Assembly: GCA_010093685.1 (NCBI GenBank)
Contig: MU006259.1
Span: forward strand, 31,664 to 51,959
Length of the DNA: 20,296 bases
Origin: Ophiobolus disseminans
Taxonomy: Eukaryota; Ascomycota; Dothideomycetes; Pleosporales; Phaeosphaeriaceae
Direction of reading: 5' to 3'
Positions 8,911 through 16,740 of the stretch are shown one piece after another. The position numbers and the translations under genes are program-made. The notes beneath the pieces are model-generated. The model was given only the letters and a program-made list of their open reading frames with translations. It made no database searches and was not told the DNA's origin. The first letter of the stretch is position 1, and every line of letters begins with the position of its first letter.

Positions 8911-9666
8911 CCCGCACCGGAACCATAACAACTTCATGAACTTTTCACCACCACACACGCTGCAACTCCACTACTCCGCGCGCCCAAGCCGTCACCATTG
9001 CCTTCGCGCCTGCTGCTGTCTGCGCGCCTAGCCCGCGTCAATTACCCCTCGTGCGACGTGCCCTCGGGCCTTGCAGAACTGGGCGACGCGGTAAGCCACT
9101 CTCAGCTCCAGGACGCGCGCCTACACCCCGCACTGGAACAATAATACCTTCATGAACTTTCCACCACCACACACGCTGCAACTCTACTACTCCGCGCGCC
9201 CAAGCCGTCACAATTGCCTTCGCGCCTGCTGCTGTCTGCGCGCTTAACCCGCGTCAATTACCCCTCGTGCGACGCGCCCTAGGGCCTTGCAGAACTGGGC
9301 GACGCGGTAAGCCACTCTCAGCTTCAGGACGCGGTAAGCCACTCTCAGCTCCAGGACGCGGTAAGCCGCTCTCAGCTCCAGGACGCGCGCCTACACCCCG
9401 CACTGGAACAATAATACCTTCATGAACTTTCCACCACCACACACGCTGCAACTCTACTACTCCGCGCGCCCAAGCCGTCACAATTGCCTTCGCGCCTGCT
9501 GCTGTCTGCGCGCCTAACCCGCGTCAATTACCCCTCGTGCGACGTGCCCTCGGGCCTTGCAGAACTGGGCGACGCGGTAAGCCACTCTCAGCTTCAGGAC
9601 GCGGTAAGCCACTCTCAGCTCCAGGACGCGGTAAGCCGCTCTCAGCTCCAGGACGCGCGCCTACAC
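8911..9666 (+). repeat. Three-copy tandem array (216, 270, 270 bp) with a nested 27-bp minisatellite
   Basis: CATGAACTTT occurs at 8935, 9151 and 9421, giving periods of 216 and 270 bp. The copies are about 8911-9126, 9127-9396 and 9397-9666. They are near-identical apart from scattered point changes. The 54-bp length difference is exactly two extra copies of a 27-bp unit beginning GACGCGGTAAGCC. That unit occurs once in copy 1 (9084-9110) and three times each in copy 2 (9301-9381) and copy 3 (9571-9651). The array ends 22 bp before the ATG of the dioxygenase-like gene, so it occupies that gene's promoter or 5' leader. Because 27 is a multiple of three, open frames run through it, but no ATG-started product is credible. 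Recent amplification is implied by the high identity of copies 2 and 3. Confidence 0.95.
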
Positions 9667-9688
9667 CACGCTACCCAGCCACACTACC

Positions 9689-10944
9689 ATGCCAGCTTTA
9701 CCTGAACACTACAGTGCCCAGCCTACAGAGAGCGCCGAGCTCAGCCAGCGTGCAAAGAGGCGGCTGGCGAACAAAGAGTTACAGAAAGCCTGCAAGAGAC
9801 GGCGCACTGTATATCGAGGCAACCAGGCCAATTTGCGTGACAAGTATGGCATCAAGATCACCGGCGCTCTGCGTGTCCATGTCGAGGAAGCAGTCTACCC
9901 TCCTCGCACACTGCAAAGGGCTACCGGAGGGCCTACCAAGAAGACGCCGATGGTCCAAGGAGGGCAGTGGGAGCAGCTTACCCTCCGGCCACTGAAGACC
10001 CTCCTGGAGGCAGGCAATATCACCCACGCAGCTATCCCGAACCCCAATTTCAAGGCAGACGCGAACTCATGCCGGTTTGCTGCTCTTCGGTTTAACGACT
10101 GCGTGCGTGAAGATCAGCAAGCAGCGCTCATTAAGCGGATTGAGGCTGTTAAGGATGTACATTTCACCTTATCTAGGCTTCTTCTTAGCTAATGCTGTCG
10201 CAGCTTGGCGCCAACTTCGAGGTCACTAGCGCTCATGGAACATCCTTCCAACAGCTATGGATCGGCAACTGGAAGCCTTACACTGCGGCGCCCAGAGTGG
10301 CTAAAGGTGGGTGTGCTTCACTCGGAACACCCCTTGATGCCGGCCTCGCAGAGCTGGTCAAGGAAATCCACCCCATCATGCAGGACAGGCCGGCGCAATT
10401 ACTCGAACAACTCGACCCTGATGCAGCGCGCCGCATGCGCTTCAACCATCAGATCGTCGCGAAGGCGATGGCAGCCAGCGTCCATCTGCAGAAAGAGAAG
10501 AACCAGCAGTGGCATGCTGAAGACGCCAGTCGGAAGAACACGTCACGATTCCGCCTTGGCGGCATGGGCTCTATGCTGGCTGTATCCATCTCGACGGCCA
10601 AGGGCACAGATTTTCATTACGACAATAACGATGACGGCCATGTCTACTCTGCCATTGTTGTCCTTGGCGCAGATGGCAACCTTCATTTACCAGACGTTGG
10701 CTATAAAGTGCATGTGAAGAAGGGCTCAGTGGTATTCTTTCCAGCCAACCAGCTGCTCCACAAGCTTGACATCGACGAGAACGCCGGAGCGAACGCCAAG
10801 CAATTTGTACTCACGTTCTGGACTGACAAGCGCTCTATGGAGTACCTTCAGGCAAACAAGCACAAAGAAGACTTCTACGGTGTATCTGAGCTGGACGATG
10901 ATGAGCCACTCAAACACCTCATGAAGGATTGCTACATTGTGTAG
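9689..10944 (+). CDS. Probable 2-oxoglutarate/Fe(II) dioxygenase of TET/JBP type, two exons
   Basis: Exon 1 is 9689-10156 and exon 2 is 10204-10944. The 47-nt intron (donor GTACAT, branch-like CTAAT, acceptor GTCGCAG) joins the frames in phase 0 to give EAVKD-LGANFEV. The total is 1209 nt, 402 residues. The N-terminal 50 residues are very basic (RAKRRLANKELQKACKRRR), suggesting nuclear or nucleic-acid contact. The C-terminal half carries a double-stranded beta-helix pattern: F-His294-Tyr-Asp296 as the H-x-D iron ligands, LHLPDVGYKVHVKKGSVVFF in the style of the TET/JBP core, and LL-His342 as the distal ligand. Lys355 or Arg366 in the following strand (KQFVLTFWTDKR) is a candidate 2-oxoglutarate contact. 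TET/JBP enzymes oxidise 5-methylcytosine or thymine in DNA, and fungal members exist, some tied to transposons. The substrate here is inferred at best. Another 2OG oxygenase clade is the main alternative. The gene looks intact and sits directly after the repeat array. Confidence 0.72.
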
Positions 10945-11701
10945 CCCGGCTCCAGCGATCCCTGCTGTTCCGTCCTTCAAGAAGCCAAATGGCATGTCCT
11001 TCCACCTAGTTCAAGAAGCCAAACAGCATGTCCCTCCTCTTCTAGGCTGGCGATCAACCCAACCGCAGATATGTGACACTATGCTAGAAACGATCGAGCT
11101 GTGGCGTTCTTCTCGAACCTTCCAGCTAGTATCACGTGCGAGTTACTTTGGGCACATTCTCCGGGCTTTCTACGGCATGTCACGTGCGGGCTATCCTCGC
11201 GAGGGTCTCGTTTCGCGGGCAGGACAGAGCACATCTACCACAGCTCCAACGCTGAGCCCGCGTCACTCCTAAAAATTATAGCACGCAGTATCATACTATT
11301 AGAGCCTTAGGATCATGATGATAAGTCATCATCAGCCCTGTGGCAGCTGTATGAAGATGATTCATGCAACGCCGCCACGCTGATCGGTACCTCTCAATTT
11401 AAGCCTGGTCGTTCTGAATTGCCGGCTGCACATCCAGCAAAATCATTGCAGTGTAATGTAAACCACAGAGATCAGCGAGCCAAGCCTGTGGCTGGGCGCT
11501 TACGGCTGCTGCCAAAAACGCGTGATACTAAGTCACACGATTCTCTTCATCCAAGGTTCACCCGGGTGCGGTGTCGTATGTCATTAGCCCTGCGCCACGA
11601 TGTGCAATTGGCCTACTTGACGTTACACAGCAGCGCATCCGAACTTTGAGCAAAAGGAGGCTGGAGCCTGATCTCGAACCCCACCTTACCACCGCTTCTC
11701 C
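10945..11701. other. Intergenic region with minor repeats
   Basis: Lies between two genes on the same strand, so it holds the 3' end of the dioxygenase-like gene and the promoter of the E3 ligase gene. Visible items are an imperfect 34-bp-period direct duplication at 10976-11034, two CACGTG palindromes at 11133 and 11181, and a small hairpin (ATGATGA-TAAG-TCATCAT) near 11320. No gene is supported. Confidence 0.55.
10976..11034 (+). repeat. Imperfect direct duplication, 34-bp period
   Basis: TTCAAGAAGCCAAA occurs at 10976 and 11010, each followed after two or three variable bases by GCATGTCC. It lies just downstream of the dioxygenase stop codon. It is a short tandem duplication with no evident function. 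Confidence 0.7.
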
Positions 11702-14332
11702 ATGATGGAGAACAAAATATGCCACTTCTTTGTCGCTGGACGCTGCTTGAACAGGGAGACATGTCGCTTCCAACATCCTGATACGGTCCCCACCCCTCTC
11801 TCTCCCGAACGCAAAGCGGAACCTGTTAGCCGCTCGCAGTCGGGCGGCTCCGTTCCAAAAGCAAAGATACCTTGCAAATTCTATCTCCAAGGCACATGTA
11901 CCAGGGGAGACTTCTGTACCTTCGAGCATTCAAACCCGACTACAGCCACAGCTACAGTCTTCCGTCCCGTATCCAGGGACACTAGGTCGAGCATACCGTG
12001 CAGATACTTTCAAAGAAGTATCTGTAAAATGGGAGAGCTATGCCCCTTCAGTCACGATATTCAAGGTAATCTAGTCATGCCGAAGACGCTGTCGGATCAC
12101 AGGCCCATCCCGGACATTGGCCTCGCTGCATCCACTTGGGCGCGCTCCAATCCTTCCTTCAGAGAGCATGATGAAACCAAACTACCAAGGAACATTGGAG
12201 GGGCCACCGTGGATTTTGCTGATGGGGCCTCTGTTTCGACAATCTCTTTGATTTCGGACTTCTCCGCTGTGTTCACATCCGACCTATCTCAACATACATC
12301 CGTTCAAGATCTAGTGGACCTCTTGAGCAGCAGGGGCTTTCCCCAGGTAACTCCCGATTGTATTCGCTTCAAATACATTCCGGAAAAGCTCCATAAGACA
12401 GCTGTAATTAAAGTCCGTAATCCAGACTTTGCCAACAAGCTTCTCCAGTGCCTTGGGGATACCCCTGTACGTCTCAGGGATGTGGAAGTTCATGTGTCGA
12501 AAATGCAACTTGGAGGGGAAACAGAATCCGGCATGAATCGGCTCCAGCTGACCGGCGTTACATGTTCATGGTTCAATCCTTCCAAGGTGGCTTATCTCCA
12601 ATATGAGACGGATTGGAAAGCGAAGCGGGCACTTGAACGCATTAAGGGCCCGGACTCAAACCAGCTCATGGGCCGGAAGCTCGATGTCACGTATCAACCA
12701 ATTCGGTCCTTGCAAGTGGGCAATCTTGACCTGAACACGAACGAAGCGGGACTTCGACGCTTTCTTCCTTCTCCACAGCCCATTAAGGTGACTTGGGGAC
12801 CTCAATCTCACATGTTCACTGCAAAACAGCTAGAGGAAAGAGCTATCACGCAACTTCGATCTCACGGTACTCTCATAGAAGAGTGTACTCCTCGTCCCCA
12901 AAAGGGGCGAAGTAACGTTAGAACGAAAATCATCGCCAAGTTCAGCGAAGCAGAGGCAGCCCGTAATGCGGTCAAGAAGATGCACGAAACCCGTCTCGAT
13001 CCCGACTCGAATGATAAGATACAAGTCACTCTTCTCGTGTCCATCAAACTGTCGGTCTCCTCTCGAATCCTAGCAGCCATTCGACCACAACTCGACCCTC
13101 TTGTTGACCAAACATGGCGAACGGATTACGTTCAGATCAAAAGCTACGAAGCTCTGGGCAAACAATACGCCCAAGTCCGCATTTTTGGTCAGTCCAGAGA
13201 ACCAGTTGCCAAGGCCAAGTCGGCCGTGGAGAAGCTCCTTACCGGCCAGATCGCCGCCGACGGAGATGGCCCGATCACAGACCCGTTCTACTTCAGACCT
13301 TCATCAAAGAGCTTTCTGAACAATCTCGGAGCCGCACATAGGGTTTTCATACACCAGGATCTACGTCGATCGGTTATTCGACTATACGGAGACGACACGG
13401 GTATCGAACAAGTCGAACGCGCTCTGGTGGCGAAATGTGCAGAACTGAAGGAACATTCCCACACCGTCATTCTTGATCCCGAGGCTTTGGCTTTTGCCCT
13501 CAAAGGGGGGTTTCGACAAATTGTTGCCGCTCTTGGAAAGGACAAAGTGAAGCTAGATATCATCAATAACCCGAAGCGAATCATCGTCGAAGGCTCCACG
13601 AGAGATGCGGTCCAGATACAGGAAATCCTCACATCGTGTGCATCTCCTTCATTGGAAACACAAATCGCCGGGCTCTCCATCAGCGGAGACGACTCCGAGC
13701 TATTCTGCCCAGTCTGCTTCACCCCACCAGAAGCGCCTATCAAGACGTCATGCGGCCACTTCTATTGCAGTTCCTGCCTCGTCTCGCAGTGCACGTCTGC
13801 CGATTCTTTCCCGCTCAAATGCCTCGGGGAGGGCGCTGTCTGTGGCTCTCCAATAAGTCTTGCCGACGTGAAGAAAGTTCTTTCTGGGACTGAATACGAT
13901 AATCTTCTCCAGACATCCCTGACCTCATACCTTCGCAGTCGAACAACCGAATTCCAATACTGCGCCACACCAGACTGCGACCGCTTCTACAGAATCTCAA
14001 ACACTGAAAAACCTCGGACCTTTGACTGCGACGGCTGCCTTAGCTCCATCTGCACGAGCTGCCACCAAAATCCCCATGACGGGCTTACATGTGAGGCCAA
14101 CAAAGCCCTAATCAAAGCTGCCTTGGAGGGACACGAAGAACTCGCGAAGTGGAAGAAAGACAATGATGTGCGAGACTGCCCCAAGTGCGGGGTGCCGATT
14201 GAGAAAGCGTTTGGTTGCAATCACATGGAGTGCATCTCGTGCCGGATCCACATCTGCTGGTTCTGTATGAAGACGTTTGGTAGCGGAGGAGAGACCTACA
14301 AACACATGGAGCGGACACATGGCAACATGTAG
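11702..14332 (+). CDS. CCCH zinc-finger RING-between-RING (RBR) E3 ubiquitin ligase, single exon
   Basis: An uninterrupted 876-residue frame opens with ATGATG; the first ATG is taken. Three CCCH fingers of C-x7-C-x5-C-x3-H type sit at Cys7-His25, Cys58-His76 and Cys100-His118, suited to RNA binding. The middle (about 200-660) has RRM- or KH-like segments, for example RSLQVGNLDLNTNEAGLRRF. The C-terminus is a TRIAD: RING1 from CPVC (669-672) through CGHFYCSSCL, an IBR with CATPDCDRFY and CTSCHQNPHDGLTC, and RING2 starting CPKC (826-829). RING2 contains GCNHMEC and HICWFC; Cys839 of GCNHM is in the place of the thioester-forming catalytic cysteine of RBR ligases. The family takes ubiquitin from an E2 onto that cysteine before transfer. 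An RNA-linked ubiquitin ligase is the natural reading; targets are unknown. The three finger spacings and all key Cys/His residues are intact. Confidence 0.93.
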   Translation: MMENKICHFFVAGRCLNRETCRFQHPDTVPTPLSPERKAEPVSRSQSGGSVPKAKIPCKFYLQGTCTRGDFCTFEHSNPTTATATVFRPVSRDTRSSIPCRYFQRSICKMGELCPFSHDIQGNLVMPKTLSDHRPIPDIGLAASTWARSNPSFREHDETKLPRNIGGATVDFADGASVSTISLISDFSAVFTSDLSQHTSVQDLVDLLSSRGFPQVTPDCIRFKYIPEKLHKTAVIKVRNPDFANKLLQCLGDTPVRLRDVEVHVSKMQLGGETESGMNRLQLTGVTCSWFNPSKVAYLQYETDWKAKRALERIKGPDSNQLMGRKLDVTYQPIRSLQVGNLDLNTNEAGLRRFLPSPQPIKVTWGPQSHMFTAKQLEERAITQLRSHGTLIEECTPRPQKGRSNVRTKIIAKFSEAEAARNAVKKMHETRLDPDSNDKIQVTLLVSIKLSVSSRILAAIRPQLDPLVDQTWRTDYVQIKSYEALGKQYAQVRIFGQSREPVAKAKSAVEKLLTGQIAADGDGPITDPFYFRPSSKSFLNNLGAAHRVFIHQDLRRSVIRLYGDDTGIEQVERALVAKCAELKEHSHTVILDPEALAFALKGGFRQIVAALGKDKVKLDIINNPKRIIVEGSTRDAVQIQEILTSCASPSLETQIAGLSISGDDSELFCPVCFTPPEAPIKTSCGHFYCSSCLVSQCTSADSFPLKCLGEGAVCGSPISLADVKKVLSGTEYDNLLQTSLTSYLRSRTTEFQYCATPDCDRFYRISNTEKPRTFDCDGCLSSICTSCHQNPHDGLTCEANKALIKAALEGHEELAKWKKDNDVRDCPKCGVPIEKAFGCNHMECISCRIHICWFCMKTFGSGGETYKHMERTHGNM

Positions 14333-15621
14333 GTGGTGAGTCAAGGGTATAGATTGGGTCTCTTGCTATTCGGAAATTGTAGCTGGTGATGGCTTCTTAT
14401 TCTTACGACCTAAGACGATGATGGGAAACCTTCTCTACGAAGGGACAAATTCCGGAAAGTTTTTTCTCAGCGTTAAGAGCGAAATATAAGAGGCCGACAA
14501 GAATGCTTGTTCCCTCGGGCTGTTCGTGCCTCGTCCTCTGTTAGCGTATTACAATGCCTAATAAGCTTCAACAATGCTAACTTCTTTAAGTTAAGTTAAT
14601 TACACTAGAGCTGATTACGTAAGACGTGCGGGGTGGCTTACCGCTAGCCGGAGTAGCGATCGGCGTGGCGACCCTGCATAGTTTTGGGCATCACATCAGG
14701 CACGAGGCTGATCATGGCTTCCTGTGCTGATAGGGGGTTCTTAGGGCTAGATACTAACCTTCTGTACGTGTAGCAGGTTGTCAAAGCTTTTAAGTAGTGC
14801 AATAGCAGAGCAACGCTGTTATGCACGAAATAAAGGTTGTTTGTAACATTTGCAAAAAGAGTAGCAATACTAACGTAATTTTTAGTTAGGAGTATTGGGA
14901 TAAGCTTACAAACAGCTCTAGTATATTGCTGATACAAACTTACAGCGATTATTAGGGTGTGCGAAGAAAGCGAAGTGCTGAAAGTCGAAGTACCCCTCAT
15001 TTGTTCCAGCACGGCGGGTGTCCCAGCACTCAGGGAGGGACGTTACCTCCCATTTTCTGGACTCGGACGGGTGGCTTTCATCTGCTTTTATATGTGAGGT
15101 GGCCGGTCAGACGGCGTGCGCGCTTCCACCATTGCCAGCCAGTCCACCAGAGCAGCCCGCTTTCTTCTCGTGTAATCTCGCGCTACCCAGCACGGGCGCG
15201 TTCCCGAAGTTCCAGCGCCGCTCGTTCTCCTTCTCCCAGTGCTCGGCGTCAGGACGAATATGTTCTGGCGGTGGCGCGCGTGGAGGGTCGGCTACTGGGA
15301 GCGCAGCGAGGCCTCGGGGGTGAGCAGGTTCAGGTACTGAAGTAGATCTGCGGCGGCGAGCTCGGCAGGAGCTAGGTAGGGCCGGCTATCGACGGCGTGC
15401 GCGCGTGCTTGAGACTGAATTTGCGGTTGTTGGGTAATTGAGTTGGCTTGTATTTCTGGGAACTAGATGCTTCTTCAGCCGTTAGTCGGAGTACACCATT
15501 TGAGTTAGAGCCTTCAGATGCACAAAAGCTATACAATCTTCGTCCTTGCGCTGTCGAAGATTCCCTCGCACAATAGTTGAGGCAAACTAAACTTTCTTTG
15601 TCGGCAGAATTCCGTGCTCAC
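14333..15621. other. Long intergenic region, AT-rich then GC-rich, with possible element remnants
   Basis: From 14333 to about 14960 the DNA is relatively AT-rich and holds a possible solo LTR. From about 15000 to 15400 it is GC-rich, with a 14-bp direct repeat (GACGGCGTGCGCGC at about 15112 and 15393). On the minus strand of 15390-15060 there are coding-like stretches in two frames, for example LAAADLLQYLNLLTPEASL and then DAEHWEKENERRWNFGNAP, broken by a stop and a frameshift. This may be an unrecognised gene relic. I can name no product. Confidence 0.4.
14378..14553 (+). repeat. Possible solo long terminal repeat (LTR)
   Basis: The segment begins TGTAGC and ends ATTACA, matching the TG...CA ends (here TGTA...TACA) of LTRs. 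It contains a TATA-like AAATATAAGAGG about 70 bp before the 3' end, where an LTR promoter would sit. Flanking five-base sequences (GAAAT and ATGCC) do not match, so there is no visible target-site duplication. It begins only about 45 bp after the E3 ligase stop codon, so it may simply be that gene's 3' region. Confidence 0.25.
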
Positions 15622-16189
15622 ATGAACGAACCTACTTCCGAAGATACTGTCGCATGGAGATTTTGTGAAGATCTAAATAAGCGAGACTATAAGCGGGACT
15701 TTAAAACAGGATTAGTCTACATATACAATCGTAAATCCTCGCCTGGCTTTGTCAAGATTGGCTGGACGTCTAAATCCGGTGACGTTCGTCTGGCAGAATG
15801 GTCGGAACGTAGATACTGTATGCCCTAATCGAATTGTTTAGATTGACTGCAGTTCCGTATGCGCAGCGTGTTGAGACGCTTATGCATTATGAGCTGATCA
15901 AAGAGTGGAGGCGAGGGCAGCCATGCAAAGGTTGTTGGATGAAGAAAGAGAAACAAATTCGTCATCAGGAATGGTTTGAAGTAAGTCAGGAAAGGGCGAT
16001 ACAGGTCTTGAGCACGTAGGCAGAGTTTTTCAAGAAGCCAACCTTTACGAGCTAAGCGGATGGCTGAAGTCTGAGTGAAAAAACATTGTAGATGTCATGA
16101 AAGTGGATCGCGAGGCCATTACTTCGAAAGGACTGTTAGAGCACTACGAGGCGACCGTTATAAAAGATACAGCACTTGCTAAGAAGGCA

Positions 16190-16321
16190 ACAATCGCAAA
16201 GGAGGAAGCAATCGCAAAAGAAGAAGCAATCGCAAAAGAGGAAGCAATCGCAAAAGAGGAAGCAGTGGCAAAGGAAGCAGTGGCAAAGGAAGCAGTGGCA
16301 AAGGAAGCAGTGGCAAAGGAA
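16190..16321 (+). repeat. In-frame minisatellite: four 18-bp units followed by four 15-bp units
   Basis: Four copies of an 18-bp unit (GCAATCGCAAAAGAGGAA type, 16190-16261) encode AIAKEE. They pass without a break into four identical copies of a 15-bp unit (GCAGTGGCAAAGGAA, 16262-16321) encoding AVAKE. The two units look like length variants of one ancestor, the second lacking one Glu codon. The encoded charged, Ala-rich stretch would be a long helix or coiled coil. The identity of the 15-bp copies points to recent expansion. Confidence 0.93.
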
Positions 16322-16345
16322 GCAGGGCAAGTTATGTCCAAGTTT

Positions 16346-16417
16346 CCGTTGATCCGTGTCGGCGGAGCCCTGAGCGCGGACGCTGATGCGGGACTAGGAG
16401 ACATTGTAGTCAGCCAG
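16346..16417 (+). pseudogene. Fragment of a PNP_UDP (NLR N-terminal) domain fused to the repeat frame
   Basis: The frame leaving the Ala/Lys/Glu repeat reads RVGGALSADADAGLGDIVVS. This matches the VGIGGGVPSAEADIRLGDVVVS segment (residues 93-114) of the receptor gene at 3967-4991, including the Asp-x-x-Leu-Gly-Asp core. No further PNP sequence follows: the frame stops at 16427. The piece is about 24 codons long, too short to be a working domain, and probably arose by recombination or insertion between an NLR-type gene and the T5orf172 gene. Confidence 0.65.
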
Positions 16418-16740
16418 ATGATCAGATGACAGCAATTGGTTGATTTTGTAACGTGGGCTGTAGCAATCCACTACGCAAAACAGTGGTAGAGAGGTGGAAG
16501 GTGAAGAATAAGAATTTTCGGGGCATTTGAGTTTGCTTTCGGCTGCAGCTGCTGCGGGTAATGTGTTGCTTAGACTGTCCAACGGCCTGCCGCGGCGGAA
16601 CTACGTAAATAGCAGCGTAGCGACGATTTGGAGGAAGAGCCCATAACAAGGCTTGTTGCCACTGCACTGCAGAAGTTGGTAGTCGGCTGTACCTATGGGC
16701 GAAGTTCGGCATGGCTCGGGGATCCTCTGCGACCAGCGTC

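Larger units (their letters stand above)
15622..16429 (+). pseudogene. Broken T5orf172 (GIY-YIG-like, MUG113-type) domain gene
   Basis: From ATG 15622 the frame encodes GLVYIYNRKSSPGFVKIGWT and RLAEWSERRYC, the start of the fungal T5orf172/DUF1766 domain. It then hits a TAA at 15826-15828. The second half continues in another frame from about 15816: FRLTAVPYAQRVETLMHYEL and then a Cys-rich segment and HQEWFEVSQERAIQVL. Family members have Cys-Gly-Tyr at the junction, so about four bases (net minus one) seem lost there. A TAG at 16018-16020 interrupts the following AEFFKK motif, and more stops follow. A third frame from 16097 carries DREAITSKGLLEHYEATV, which also belongs to the C-terminal extension of such proteins, then an Ala/Lys/Glu repeat and a PNP_UDP-like end (stop 16427-16429). 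The domain is related to GIY-YIG nucleases, but the function of the fungal proteins is not established. With several lesions I call it a pseudogene. Confidence 0.85.

Noticed and set aside
9301..9651. Possible CRISPR-like repeat pattern
   Set aside because: The 27-bp units are contiguous, with no unique spacers, inside a eukaryotic minisatellite.
9537..9995. Open frame through the tandem array encoding Gly-Arg-Gly-Lys-Pro-Leu-Ser repeats
   Set aside because: It starts at GTG, exists because the repeat unit is a multiple of three, and overlaps the well-supported dioxygenase exon in another frame.
11133..11186. Two CACGTG motifs 48 bp apart as E-boxes for the ligase gene
   Set aside because: Six-base palindromes occur by chance, and they lie over 500 bp from the start codon with no further support.
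14644..15012. 122-codon minus-strand frame
   Set aside because: It starts at GTG, has no recognisable domain and lies in AT-rich intergenic DNA.
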